A DNA stretch of 64,000 nucleotides, taken from positions 124,001-188,000 of the forward strand of contig JAEWPC010000059.1 in NCBI GenBank assembly GCA_023460795.1. Reading direction: 5' to 3'. The notes under the pieces are model-generated. The model was not told the DNA's origin. It did no database searches and worked only from the letters and a program-made list of their open reading frames with translations. The DNA comes from Bacillota bacterium (lineage in GTDB: Bacteria; Bacillota; Bacilli; Paenibacillales; Paenibacillaceae). Numbering within the stretch: the stretch's first letter is position 1; each line of letters starts with the position of its first letter. Positions 45,078 through 55,300 of the stretch are shown piece by piece. Position numbers and translations under genes: made by a program.

Positions 45078-45917
45078 ATGAAGTCTAAGGGAGCAGAGCC
45101 ATTCGTAAAGCAATCGAGCGTCGCATCGAAGGATGGTACGATTATCGGCTTTAAAAGTATGGGGGACGGACCAGGAGTCATTATCGTGCCGGGACTTCTG
45201 AGCAGTTCCAATGAATTTATTCGTTTCGCCGAAGAGCTGAAAGAAACGTTCACGGTTCACATCATGGACCGGAGAGGAAGAGGGATAAGCGGAGTACAAG
45301 GAAACGACTACTCTATTCGCAAGGAGAGCGAAGATTTGACTGCCGTTCGGGAAGCGACGGGAGCGTCTTATTTGTTCGGCCACAGCTACGGCGGACTTAT
45401 TGCGCTTGAAACCGCCAGAGCGAGCAGCCTTTTTACGAAAATCGCCGTTTATGAGCCGGGCGTGTCCATCAACGAATCCATTCCGATCTCTTGGCTGCCT
45501 CCCTATGAGAAAGCAATGATCGACAACGACGCATTGAAGGCTTTCGCGGTATTCGTAAAAGCGACGGCGCCCGTCAAATCGGCAAGGTATGCGCCGTTAT
45601 GGTACTTGAAGTTCTTTCTTCGCCTTATGCGCAAGCATTGGGAGAAAATGGAGGGCCAGCTATGGGAAAATTTAAACGAATACAGAGAAATCGGACGTCT
45701 GGACTCCAGTTACGAGAATTATGGTACGATTAACGCAAGCACGCTGCTTATCGCGGGAGAGAAAAGCGCTGTAGCCGTAAACACGGTTAACGCGTTAGGC
45801 GGAACGCTGGCGGACGCCAAGGTGCATATCATTCCCAAATTGGGACACTTTGCCCCTATGAACGACCATTCTCCTGCGGCCGTGGCACAACATGTTAAGC
45901 TTCACTTTATAAGCTAG
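45078..45917 (+). CDS. Alpha/beta-hydrolase
   Basis: A 279-residue hydrolase fold with nucleophile elbow GHSYGG (Ser103), an oxyanion strand VIIVPGLLSSSNEF, the DRRGRGISG segment after strand 4 and the expected C-terminal His in LGHFAPM. It has no signal peptide. GAAGGAG precedes the ATG. It forms an operon with a TetR regulator 14 bases downstream, which probably represses both genes through the palindrome at 45038. The substrate (ester, lactone or other) cannot be told; FadR-like half sites hint at acyl compounds but weakly. Confidence 0.85.
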   Translation: MKSKGAEPFVKQSSVASKDGTIIGFKSMGDGPGVIIVPGLLSSSNEFIRFAEELKETFTVHIMDRRGRGISGVQGNDYSIRKESEDLTAVREATGASYLFGHSYGGLIALETARASSLFTKIAVYEPGVSINESIPISWLPPYEKAMIDNDALKAFAVFVKATAPVKSARYAPLWYLKFFLRLMRKHWEKMEGQLWENLNEYREIGRLDSSYENYGTINASTLLIAGEKSAVAVNTVNALGGTLADAKVHIIPKLGHFAPMNDHSPAAVAQHVKLHFIS

Positions 45918-45931
45918 GAGGGGTTCCGCTC

Positions 45932-46525
45932 ATGTCTCCGCTAAACAAAGAACAACTGAACCAGATTCGAGACGAACGCAAAGACCAGATCATGAACGCC
46001 GCCCTGAAAGTGTTCGCCCGTCGTGGAATTGCCGGTACGAAAATTAGCATGATCGCTTCGGAAGCGGGCGTGAGCCAGGGACTGTTCTACCATTATTTCA
46101 AGTCGAAGGACGAAGCTCTGATCGCCTTGGTAGAGCAAGCGATGGATATTTCCTATACGGCAACCCAAAGCATTCAGAACATACCGATTCCCCCGTTAGA
46201 GAAGATCCGGTTGTTAACCCAGTCCATTCTGGATGAAGAAGGCAAGTACTATTTCATGTTAATTCATCATGCGCGGATGTCGGATGACTTGCCGGACCGG
46301 GTTAAAGAGTTGTTCGCGCGGTACAATATGAAAGCCTACGTCGACCTTATGATGCCTATATTCCAAGAAGGAGCGCGAGACGGCGTAATCGCTTCGACGG
46401 ATTTGGAACATTTGATTTCCTGTTACTTCTCGATCCTATCCGGAGTGATGGTCGTTCATACGAAGGAACCCACGGAATATCCCCTTCCGAGCGCGGAGAT
46501 GGTGATGCGACTTATCACCGGATGA
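45932..46525 (+). CDS. TetR-family transcriptional regulator
   Basis: A 197-residue repressor. Residues 13-62 form the TetR DNA-binding domain (IMNAALKVFARRGIAGTKIS, then ASEAGVSQGLFYHYFKSKDE); the rest is the all-helical ligand and dimer domain. AGGAGG precedes the ATG by 8-10 bases. It is co-transcribed with the alpha/beta-hydrolase and most likely autoregulates via the FadR-like palindrome. Ligand unknown. Confidence 0.9.
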   Translation: MSPLNKEQLNQIRDERKDQIMNAALKVFARRGIAGTKISMIASEAGVSQGLFYHYFKSKDEALIALVEQAMDISYTATQSIQNIPIPPLEKIRLLTQSILDEEGKYYFMLIHHARMSDDLPDRVKELFARYNMKAYVDLMMPIFQEGARDGVIASTDLEHLISCYFSILSGVMVVHTKEPTEYPLPSAEMVMRLITG

Positions 46526-46549
46526 TCGTCCCGCATCATTGCCTCCAAG

Positions 46550-46766
46550 CTATCCAGTAATGAAGCTCTCCAGCTCCGTTAACGCGGCTTCCGCGAACGG
46601 CGCAGAGTTGTCGAAGGCTAGGACCGAAACCGCAGGGAGCGGCCATGCGATCGCGCGAGGACGAAGCGACTGTCTGAACTGCTCCCAATGGGCAAGCTTC
46701 CAAGCGTCCAACGCGGAAGAACGCGACTGGATGCGCGCATAATAATCGGCCTCGGTTTGCTCACAA
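46550..46766 (-). pseudogene. Internally deleted copy of the P-loop kinase at 51608
   Basis: The translated C-terminal part (EADYYARIQSRSSALDAWKL, HWEQFRQSLRPRAIAWPLP) parallels that of the intact kinase gene at about 80 percent nucleotide identity by eye. The 5' non-coding region also matches: TAATGCCATAATAGCA and CTCACAAGAC-GCCTCCTAG occur in both copies. Here the start region (GTGAGCAAAC) is joined directly to the codons for TEADYY, so about 370 bp containing the P-loop are missing. It is therefore a non-functional relic, even though a short frame remains open. It sits after the TetR gene in a tract of other relics. Confidence 0.8.
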
Positions 46767-46842
46767 GACCGCCTCCTAGTTATTTGGAGTAAATCAATAA
46801 TGCCATAATAGCAGATAGCACCATATCGAAGATATGTTAAAG

Positions 46843-46872
46843 ACACAGTCCATCTAGGGCTGTGTTTATTCT
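46843..46872 (+). terminator. Putative terminator
   Basis: ACACAGTCC (46843-46851) pairs with GGGCTGTGT (46857-46865) with one wobble pair and a 5-base loop, then TTATTCT. The region 46767-46941 otherwise holds the promoter-side match to the kinase gene and a TATAAT at 46883-46888. Confidence 0.55.
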
Positions 46873-46941
46873 ATATTTTAGATATAATTACAAATGCTTC
46901 AATGTATTAAAGGTTGAGAGGTTTTCTGAAAAGGGGATGTT

Positions 46942-48117
46942 ATGAACATGCGAATAGTGAAGCGGATCGGAATCATCCTTGCGGCGGTTGCGTTGGCCGT
47001 TGCGGCTTCATGCAGAATTCGAACGAGAAGCCGGTGCCTGAGCCCATCGAAGGGAAATTCGAGATGATATGGGATACGGAGTCTGGTTTATCTTACGACA
47101 CTTTCGCGACTCATTCTCTGAAGGCGCGGTTTCCGAACGCGGAATTTCATGTAACGAATATGTCTCGCGGGTATTATGAAGACGGCGGTTCGTATCCGAA
47201 CGAAAACTATGAAATCGTGGAAGACAACGCGTACGGAGATCTGATTATGATCGAAAGCACGCTCGCGCCGTATTTTTTCAAAACCGGATATTTGGAGCCG
47301 CTGGACAACTACATAAGCACGGATCTGAGCATTGCCGAACATTTGAAGCCCGAGCTATTAGATCGAGTTCGCGAGCAAGGCGAAGGTCGGATCTACGGCA
47401 TTCCCTTCGGCAAAAACGTTTATGCGTTCTACTATAACGCGGAAATTCTCAACGAATTGAACGTATCTCTTCCGACCGACGGAATGACGTGGGACGAGGT
47501 GTTCGAGCTAGCATGGACGATCACCAATAGCCCGTCCATCGGGGAGCGAGCGGCATTGCGCATATCTTCCGTTACCGAGGGGAATGAATTACAAGAGCGT
47601 GTTTGATTATTTCTCCGAGGGTAAAATCGCGATGATCGCGGGCAGACTTCATGGGAATGGAATGAATAGCCCTCCGGCTGCAGGATTGTTGCCCCCGTTC
47701 GGCCAAGGGTGGGACATGGTCAGTTTCCCGGTTGTGGCCGACGCGCCGGACACGGGCCCGGCACCTTCAAACTACTATTTGGGTATTCCGAGGAACAGCC
47801 GACATAAGAACGAGGCGTTCCGAATGATTTCGTTCTTATTGTCGGAAGAACCTCAGAAGGGCAATAACTTGAACGGTTTAGCCTGCGTATTGAGCGATCC
47901 GCAGGCTGTCAACGGATTCGGCGAGTTGAATCCGTTCATATCCGGCAAGCGGGTCCAGGCTTTCTTCCGCTATCCGATCGAAGGAACATTGGGCCCGGAA
48001 TACGACTGGGAAATGCATAAATGGGGCTCCAGTATTTATGAATTGGAAGATGGCGTATTGGACAATATCCTTACCTATCGTCTGCAGAGACTGAAGAATG
48101 TTGGAGTGAAGGATTAA
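46942..48117 (+). pseudogene. Frameshifted and deleted sugar-binding lipoprotein gene
   Basis: ATG 46942 with AAGGGG starts a clear lipoprotein signal (IVKRIGIILAAVALAVAASC, Cys24), but the mature sequence NSNEKPVPEPIEGKFEMIWD continues in another frame, so one base is missing near 47014-47016. The frame then encodes a normal family 1 binding-protein N-terminal half (GDLIMIES, EGRIYGIPFGKNVYAFYYN, MTWDEVFELAW) until about 47560, where it is lost. The C-terminal part resumes in the first frame near 47584 (VFDYFSEGKIAMIAG ... YYLGIPRNSRHKNEAFRMISFL). Between the halves about 100 residues normal for the family seem absent, so there is probably also a deletion. No intact protein can be made. Confidence 0.85.
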
Positions 48118-48190
48118 GCAAACAGGCGGGATTGCCGATTTCGATTATTTCCGTTATACGAGGCTGAATCATGCGCGAATAACCTCATAG
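48116..48190 (+). pseudogene. 3' remnant of a second GH43 gene
   Basis: Read from 48116, the sequence encodes KQTGGIADFDYFRYTRLNHA and ends at TAG 48188-48190, matching the end of the GH43 enzyme at 43401 (KQTGGFADFDYFRYTKQDHA). Only the last 24 codons exist; they begin within the stop codon of the broken binding-protein gene. It shows that a paralogous binding-protein/GH43 block was once here. Confidence 0.85.
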
Positions 48191-48201
48191 GTCGATACGA
48201 A

Positions 48202-48236
48202 ACATCCCGCATCCGATATCGGAGCGGGATGTTGTA
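48202..48236. terminator. Bidirectional terminator
   Basis: ACATCCCGC (48202-48210) and GCGGGATGT (48224-48232) flank the palindrome TCCGATATCGGA (48212-48223). It lies between the GH43 remnant and the stop of the minus-strand propeller gene. Confidence 0.7.
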
Positions 48237-48248
48237 TGATCCGCATCT

Positions 48249-50195
48249 TTATTCCCGTGTGCTGATCGCGAACCCTCCGCGGGCGAACCCGCTTCTTTGG
48301 TTCAATCGTTCGCCGGAAAGGTTAAAACTCGTTATCTCGTCCACCGACGGCGTGACGCGCGACTTGACGAACACTCTATCGTTCAGCGAATTCGTCTCCA
48401 TCAGTCTTACTCCTTGAATGCCTTCGATCGTCAAGCCGTGGGGAAAGCTTTCGATCAAGGATAATCGCTGAGCGACAGGGTCGAAGCTGAACGTCTGGAC
48501 CGCTTGAGTGGTCAGCGCGCGCACCCTTCGTCCGTCGTCCGACACAAGAACGGTCTGAGGGCGGCCAGTAACCGAAATTCTGCTGGTCACGCCGAGATAG
48601 GCGGTGTTCCCCGTATACAGGACGGCGATCTCCTGATCGCCCCATACCGGAACGAACGCGAACGATCCGTCGGGCGTGAACGAGACGTTCATCGGCATAT
48701 CGCCTATGATGACCTCTTGACCTACGTCGGACAACGTACCTTCTTCATCGATTCGCGCTCGTCTAGCCCGCCCCTCGAACGTCCTAACCGCCAATATCGA
48801 TCCGCTTCCGTCCGGCGATACGGCGACCGCCTGAGCATCCGTCGGGATCGATTGGATGTCGGGCTGCTCCTCCGAGTCGGAAGGATAAGAGAGCATTCTC
48901 CCGTTCGCTGAAGGAGGAACGCCTATGACGAACTTGCTGTCTCGGGAGTAATCCAGCCCCCGTACAGGGGACGGTGATTGCAGAACGGACCGCAAGAACG
49001 GAGGATTGGCCGTGAGATCGACTTCCAGCAGGCTCATTCCATCAAGCGAAGGCAGAGCGGCTCGTTCGCGGTTTCCGGAGATGACGACGTTCTGCGAACC
49101 GTTCGTTACGATATCGCCGATAACGGTCTCCAGCTCCTGATTTAAGAAGACGAGAGTTACTAACGTATTCACGATCAACGTGTTGTCCGGCAGCCCTCCG
49201 CCGCCCGAAGACCCCAAAGCCGAAGCGAGCCCGCCGTCGGCTTCCACGCCCGGAACGTTGCCTAAGAGATTGCCTTCCGTATCGAACGCCGCAAGCCGGT
49301 TCGAACCGGCTACGAATAGGATCGTCTCGTCCGCGCTCAGCGTCATCTGATCTACGCCGTAGTAGTTGGTAATCACGAGGTGGTGCGGGAAGCTTCCGAT
49401 CGGGGTTAACCGTTGCGCGATCGGATCGAACGCATAGATACCCACCTCTTGCGAGGAGAGCACGTACACCTTGCTGCCGTCGGCGGACACGACGATCGTC
49501 TGCGGAATGCTCGCGGAATCGATCCGGCTTGTCTCTCCAAGATATTGCCCGGTCGCGAGGACGATAATCTGATTCAACTGAGGATCGGCCGCGAAGGCGA
49601 ATTGCCCGTCCGGCGTAAAGGCAAGGTTGACCGGGAACGCGCCCGCCGTCACTTCCTGGCCGGTATCCGTCAACGCCCCGTCCGCGTCGATCGAATAACG
49701 CCTGACCCGTCCTCGGGAGACGCGGGAGGCGAGAATTTGGTTGATCGAGACGGGCGAGGCTGCGACGGATTGCGCATCCGAAACCGCAAGATGAGCCGAA
49801 CCGGCCCCCAATCGATAGGAAACCATGTTCTGCGGCGTCTGCTGCAAACCGTCGACGCTGATCGCGTAACGGTTATCTGCGGTTATGGCAACGTCTTCAA
49901 GAGGCGTCGGAGAAGCGTATTGATTGACGACCGATGGCGGATCGCTAGTCAGATCGATCTCGAATAGACGGCCTGGCTCGAAGGCGGAGGCGATCGCCTT
50001 CCGGTAATCGCTTGTCACCGCCACGTCGAGGAGCTCGCCGTCTATGCCAAGCCGATACGCGACAGCTAACGTGTCCGCGTCTACGAAGCTGATTCTGCGC
50101 TGTCCGCTTTCGACCGCGATGACGTAATTCCGTGGTAGATTGGCTATACCTATCACTCTCCTAAGGTACGGAGACCGTATAGTAATCCGGCGCAA
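48249..50195 (-). CDS. Cytoplasmic double beta-propeller protein (YVTN/lactonase-like), internally duplicated
   Basis: A protein of up to 648 residues made of propeller repeats of the kind VAVTSDYRKAIASAFEPGRLFEIDL, FTPDGQFAFAADPQLNQIIVL and VVSADGSKVYVLSSQ. The first half (about 20-320) and second half (about 345-640) repeat each other: GQEVTAGAFPVNLAFTPDGQFAF against GQEVIIGDMPMNVSFTPDGSFAF, and YLGETSRIDSASIPQTIVVS against YLGVTSRISVTGRPQTVLVS. No signal peptide is visible. The start is uncertain: the open frame allows 50195, while AGGAGA lies directly before an in-frame GTG at 50156, too close to be ideal. Function unknown; related propellers act as lactonases or binding platforms, but no catalytic site could be assigned. 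Confidence 0.78.
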   Translation of the reverse strand: MRRITIRSPYLRRVIGIANLPRNYVIAVESGQRRISFVDADTLAVAYRLGIDGELLDVAVTSDYRKAIASAFEPGRLFEIDLTSDPPSVVNQYASPTPLEDVAITADNRYAISVDGLQQTPQNMVSYRLGAGSAHLAVSDAQSVAASPVSINQILASRVSRGRVRRYSIDADGALTDTGQEVTAGAFPVNLAFTPDGQFAFAADPQLNQIIVLATGQYLGETSRIDSASIPQTIVVSADGSKVYVLSSQEVGIYAFDPIAQRLTPIGSFPHHLVITNYYGVDQMTLSADETILFVAGSNRLAAFDTEGNLLGNVPGVEADGGLASALGSSGGGGLPDNTLIVNTLVTLVFLNQELETVIGDIVTNGSQNVVISGNRERAALPSLDGMSLLEVDLTANPPFLRSVLQSPSPVRGLDYSRDSKFVIGVPPSANGRMLSYPSDSEEQPDIQSIPTDAQAVAVSPDGSGSILAVRTFEGRARRARIDEEGTLSDVGQEVIIGDMPMNVSFTPDGSFAFVPVWGDQEIAVLYTGNTAYLGVTSRISVTGRPQTVLVSDDGRRVRALTTQAVQTFSFDPVAQRLSLIESFPHGLTIEGIQGVRLMETNSLNDRVFVKSRVTPSVDEITSFNLSGERLNQRSGFARGGFAISTRE

Positions 50196-50366
50196 GACGA
50201 CAGCCGAGCTTGTCTATCCGGATTCTGTAATTAGAATATTCCGCCACCGCAAAGTTGCCCCCGGCATTCTACCTTCATGGAGCATGATCGGGCAGGAATC
50301 GGGTATGCTAGGGTTGAAGTTGTTCTGATAGATTCACTATGCTAATAGAAAAGCGAGGGCGGTAGG

Positions 50367-51611
50367 ATGGATACTCATGTGACCGATACGCAGTCGTTCT
50401 CTTATCGAACGGTAACGGAAGTCGAGGATTGGGGAGCGGTGATCTCGAAAGTGATCGTGGATTTAGGCCGGTCGGTGCCTAACGGAGCGGTAACCGCGGA
50501 TTCCTTCGCCGTACGCGTGACGAGAATCGACAGCCGGTTGCCTAACCCCTTGGTGGAGAAGGGCGACCGTAGAGTCGTCCGTGCGTACGTCTCGGATCAG
50601 GACGGGAATCCGATTGATCAGGACGGCCGTTATGCGACGCTTGAATTGGAAATCGGCCCGACGTTATCGTTAGGGTCCGCCATCCATTATAACGGGGCAA
50701 CGGGCTTCAACGCTTGGAATGAAAATCGATATGAAATTGTCCAGTCGAAGGCGATAACGGCGAGCGAAGGGATTCTATCGGGCCGAACCTATGATAACTT
50801 CGGAGGGGATATTAGGAAGTTGGTGGACGGCTTCAAGACCGGGGAATTTACGTGCGATAACGTCACCTTAACCTACTCGGATTACTCGCCTGCGCAAGGC
50901 GGGCATAAGAAGCCTCTGCTCATTTGGCTTCATGGGTACGGCGAAGGCGGTACGGATCCGACGATTCCGATAGCCGCCAACAAAGCGGTTAGCTTCGCTT
51001 CCGAACCTATGCAAGCCTTCTTCGGAGGGGCGTACGTATTGGCTCCTCAGACGCCAACGTTCTGGATGAACGGCCATACTCGGTCCGGAGACGGAACCTC
51101 GAAGTATCAACAGGCGTTGATGGCCTTGATTCAAGATTACGTTGCGCGCCATCCGAATATCGACGAGAGCCGGATTTATATCGGAGGGTGCTCGAACGGC
51201 GGATATATGACGATGCTTATGATTCGCGATTACGTCGGCTACTTCGCGGCTGCATTCCCGGTATGCGAAGCTTTGGAGGACACGCTCGTGACGGATGAAG
51301 ACATCCGGGTCATGAAGGACCTCCCGATCTGGTTCGTCACGGCTCAAGCGGATACGGTATTGCCGCCTGATCGATTCACCGTGCCGACGTATAAGAGGCT
51401 GCTTCAAGCCGGCGCGCAAGACGTGCACCTGACTTTATACGATACAGTCGTAGATACGACGGGCTTGTACCTTAATCCGGACGGCACGCCTTACGAATAC
51501 CATGGACATTTTTCTTGGGTATATGTGTTCAATAACGACGTGCGGAATACGATCGATGGTCGATCGATCACTCTCATGGAGTGGCTGGCATCCCGGGTTC
51601 GGGTCAGCTAG
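50367..51611 (+). CDS. Esterase/peptidase with N-terminal Ig-like domain (alpha/beta-hydrolase)
   Basis: A 414-residue protein. Residues 1-115 form an esterase-type Ig-like domain; residues about 150-410 are an alpha/beta-hydrolase of the PHB-depolymerase/CE1 sort. IWLHGYGEGGTDP is the oxyanion loop, GGCSNGGY holds nucleophile Ser276, ADTVLPPD holds the likely Asp and YHGHFSW the likely His. There is no signal peptide, unusual for this architecture, so either it is cytoplasmic or the start is displaced (GGGCGGTAGG precedes ATG 50367). Its stop codon overlaps that of the convergent kinase within CTAG. Substrate: short-chain or carbohydrate esters, inferred. Confidence 0.82.
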   Translation: MDTHVTDTQSFSYRTVTEVEDWGAVISKVIVDLGRSVPNGAVTADSFAVRVTRIDSRLPNPLVEKGDRRVVRAYVSDQDGNPIDQDGRYATLELEIGPTLSLGSAIHYNGATGFNAWNENRYEIVQSKAITASEGILSGRTYDNFGGDIRKLVDGFKTGEFTCDNVTLTYSDYSPAQGGHKKPLLIWLHGYGEGGTDPTIPIAANKAVSFASEPMQAFFGGAYVLAPQTPTFWMNGHTRSGDGTSKYQQALMALIQDYVARHPNIDESRIYIGGCSNGGYMTMLMIRDYVGYFAAAFPVCEALEDTLVTDEDIRVMKDLPIWFVTAQADTVLPPDRFTVPTYKRLLQAGAQDVHLTLYDTVVDTTGLYLNPDGTPYEYHGHFSWVYVFNNDVRNTIDGRSITLMEWLASRVRVS

Positions 51612-52192
51612 CTCAAGATGAAGCGTTCCAGCTTGGCAAGCGTGGCATCGGTCAACGGTGCCGTATTGTCGAAGGTCAGGACGGAACCCGCGGGGAGCGG
51701 CCATGCGATCGCGCGGGGACGAAGCGATTGCCGGAACTGTTCCCAGTTCGCCAGCTTCCAGCCGTCCAGCGCGGAGGCTCGCGACTGGATGCGGGCGTAA
51801 TAATCGGCTTCGGAAGCCAACGCGACGAGGATGATCTTCACGCCTACTTCGGACGTCTTCACACCAATGCGCGCCAGTTCGCTGTCCAGCCAACCGGCAT
51901 CTTCCGTCTCCTTCGTGAAGGGTCCGACAACGACGGCGTCCAGGCCGAGTCTTAGCTGTTGCAGCGCCGCATCCATCGTAATCCGATAGCCGAGATCGCG
52001 ACAATGCTTCTTATAGAACGGAGAATCCCGATCCTCCGGATCTTCGCCGGCGAGCGTCATGATGGCTTCCGCCGCAGGGCGAAGCAGCGTGTCCATATCC
52101 AAGTAAGCTCCCCCGTGCCGCTGCAGCCAGGCTTCGGCCAACGTCGTTTTGCCTGCGCCTGCAGGGCCAAGGAAGAAAATCAATTTGCTCAC
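51608..52192 (-). CDS. Small P-loop kinase/AAA-type ATPase
   Basis: A 194-residue protein. GTG 52192 is preferred, with TAGGAGG 7 bases upstream; the frame is open to 52234 but that has no ribosome site. Walker A GPAGAGKTT (residues 8-16), a DMDTLLRP motif like the acceptor-binding Asp of shikimate/gluconate-type kinases, a lid region YYARIQSRASALDGWKLANW and RPRAIAWPLP near the end. The substrate is unknown; a small-metabolite or nucleoside phosphotransfer is likely. A diverged and internally deleted copy is at 46550. No terminator separates it from the convergent esterase; stops overlap. Confidence 0.83.
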   Translation of the reverse strand: MSKLIFFLGPAGAGKTTLAEAWLQRHGGAYLDMDTLLRPAAEAIMTLAGEDPEDRDSPFYKKHCRDLGYRITMDAALQQLRLGLDAVVVGPFTKETEDAGWLDSELARIGVKTSEVGVKIILVALASEADYYARIQSRASALDGWKLANWEQFRQSLRPRAIAWPLPAGSVLTFDNTAPLTDATLAKLERFILS

Positions 52193-52246
52193 AAGACAGC
52201 CTCCTAGCGAATTCGAGTAAACCAATAATGCCATAATAGCACACGA

Positions 52247-52285
52247 AATGGCGACTGCAGGGATAACATCCCCGCAGTCGCCATT
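52247..52285. terminator. Terminator after the Ig-repeat gene
   Basis: AATGGCGACTGC (52247-52258) pairs with GCAGTCGCCATT (52274-52285), with CAGGG/CCCCG-like inner pairing. It lies just downstream of the minus-strand Ig-repeat gene; the T tract is weak. Confidence 0.6.
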
Positions 52286-52309
52286 CTCATGAATAAATCG
52301 AGGCGAGAG

Positions 52310-55300
52310 TCACTTTTTCTTAAAGTAGAGTTGCGCAGTGCCGTACTCATCGGAATATTCGGGAACGCCTTCGTACACGACCACTTCTTTAAAGGCGTCT
52401 TTCGACGTGACAAAGCCCGAGAGGGGGTCATATTTAGCGAAATGGTAGATTTGCCCGTTCGACCCGAAAGCGATAATCGCAGCTTCGTTCAGGTCGAACG
52501 TTCGTTCATACCCGGCTATGTCTAGTCTTGCAATGACCTCGTCATGATTCGGGTTAATCGGTGCGGTAAAGCCTTCATTATACCAATACCATAAGTATTG
52601 ATCGGTTTTGTCTAATGCAAAAGCCAAACAATTGTACATGGCATCGGCAGGAGAAACGATCCGCGGTATCGGCAGATTGGTAACCTCGGACTTGAAGTCG
52701 TGTTCGTTCTGCAGCGCGACATATACTTGTTTGCTGATGGATCTTTCCGTCCCGGCCAAGGGAACGATGGTCACCTGCAAGGCGTGGAACGATCCTTGAA
52801 CCGCACTGCCTTTCAACTCCTCCAACCCTTCGGCCGTGTTAGGCATCGTTACGCCCAATCCTCGGTCCGAAGCATCCGGTTCCCACTCGGCAACGAACTC
52901 GTTATTCGATATTCGCTCCAGCGGAATCGTCTTTCCGTTATAAGCGGCGGTCGCCGACTGTATGGGATGATCATAGGACGTAACATGGATTCTGATGATA
53001 CCGTCCGAATCTACGAATCGAACATTGCGCGCTTGTTCATTAACGGTAGAATGATTCTTATCGATATCGAAGTCATAGAAGAGATCCGTGATCGACTTGT
53101 GGATATAGGCCAACGACTTCTTGCCGTCCGGGTTCGTTACGCCGGAGGGCAGACCGTACAACGCGCCTTCCGCTACCGCGATTTCATCGTCGTCGAGCAA
53201 TTCCAGATTGACGGCATTCCAATTCACGGGTGCCATAATCGTGTTCCCGTTCGTGAGAGAAACGGCAACCTGTTTAGGAAGGTCGTTTAGGCTCATAATC
53301 TCATTGAACGTCTGTACGTCCGCGACTTGCATCTCTGTTTCCTCAGGCTCGCCGGGAACGATGTTGCCGTAATAGTAAACATCATCGCCATTATCAACGC
53401 CTTCCGGGAACTCGCCGCATGGCACGCCCAATATATTATATCTCGGAAGATTCGTTTCGCCGCGGTACCAACACATATTAACGCCAATGAAGCTGCCGTC
53501 GGTGAGTTCGGCTTGTAATTGCGACGGCAGCGCGCCTTCATACAAATCGCTATAATTATCGTTCAGTCGTTTAAGGTGTCTCATTGGCTGCGCCATATGA
53601 GTTTCCATGAAGGTAAGACGTTGATAGACGGCCTTCCCTTGTTCGAACAATAGATAGAACGTACGATCGTAATCTAGCGACCCATCGGTATTTTTGAGAA
53701 ATCCTTTGAAATGATCGAATATTTGTATCGAGTAATTACCGGAGTAATATTCCGGACGCCAATACACGTTTTTCATCGTCGTTACGCCGTTCGTCAGAAG
53801 GACCTCGACTTGATCCGGAAGTTCGAATTCATGCGTTAAAGCGATCTCTTTACGGGGAACTTCCAACACTTCCGTTACTGACGGATGCGAGAAAATTTCG
53901 ATGAAAGCATGTTTTCTAAGGCCCTGGGAATTGTAGATTCCGCTTGGGAGGTTAACGAACTTCCCGTGAACGTAGAATGATTGGTAATCGGGACTCGAAG
54001 GATCGTAATTGTCCAACCCGTCCCACCATTCCGATTCCCACTCGACGGATAACGTCCTCTTGCTGTTGTCGGATAGTACGACTTCGACAGTACTCGGCAA
54101 CTCCAATGAGTCAAGACTCTTGGGAGTTCCGTATGGCAATCGAATGCGCAAATAGTTCCCCGTATCGACGATTTCTTTCGGGATCGCTTTTTTCACCTTT
54201 ACATGAGCCCAAAGGTAGGAATAGGAAGTATTAACGACTCCATCGGGAAGATTGACGTAAGTACCCTTGATCAGGAGGTTTTGCTCCAATGGGTTGGAAG
54301 GATCGTACACAGGCGCATATGGCCCGGGAACATCCCATTCCACGTCGATATTGACAGAACTGCCGTCCGTCAAATCCACTTCGACTTGCGCTGGTAATCC
54401 GAAACCCGCGACTGTTGCGGGCACGCCATTGTCGACCGTCGCGTTAACGGAGCGCAGCCTGTCCGCGAAATATTTGACGTTCGGATCTGCGGCCACGTAC
54501 ACGTAAGCTTGCGGCCGGTAGTTGTACATATTCGTAACCCCGGAAGGAAGCTGCGTCGCGGATCCGTACACCGTAAAGGATTGTTCCATTCTGGAATCGG
54601 GGTTATACGGGGCTGACGCAACGTTCCAATCAACCCCCAATAAGAGTCGGCTGCCGTCGTTCAACCATGCTTCGACTTGAGCGGGCAATTGTAACCCTTC
54701 AACCGTCTTGGGCGCGCCATTGTCGAATTCCCGGTATAGATAATCGAAGCCTGTTATATATCTGGCTTGCGTGATTACGAGCGCGAATACGTTATAACCG
54801 TTGCTGTTAAAGACGCCTACGGGGAGATTCGTGAAATTTCCCGTTACGTAGAAGCTTTGCGCAGCCGTTGACGTAGGGTCATAACCGACCCATTCCAAAC
54901 GCCAATTCACGTCAACGTTGATGCGCGTACCGTTGGACAGAGGAACATTGACCTGAGCAGGCAAGCCAAGTCCCGCGACCGTTTTCTCGGCCCCAACCGA
55001 GACCCGGCTCGTAATTTGCGCGGGAGAACCGCTGATTTCCAAGTTGTTCGGGTTCGCGGCGACTTGTACTTGGGCGAAGGCCATTCTCTTACGGCTATTG
55101 GTTGCGCCTGGCGGAAGAGAATCGAACTGACCCGATACGTAGACCCATTGCATCGTCTGGATCGAAGGGTCGTAAGCGACGTTATCCATCAACCATGTGA
55201 CAGGTAGATTCCATTTTTCTCCGTTGTACAAGGTCACCATGATTTGCTCCGGCAATCCGAATCCTTGCGCGGTTTTAGGAGCGCCATGGTTTGTGGTCAG

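Noticed and set aside
46539..46742. Plus-strand open frame opposite the kinase relic
   Set aside because: No homology and no ribosome site; the minus strand matches the intact kinase gene.
44942..48190. Insertion sequence or transposon as cause of the relic tract
   Set aside because: No transposase fragment, terminal inverted repeats or target-site duplication could be found by eye.
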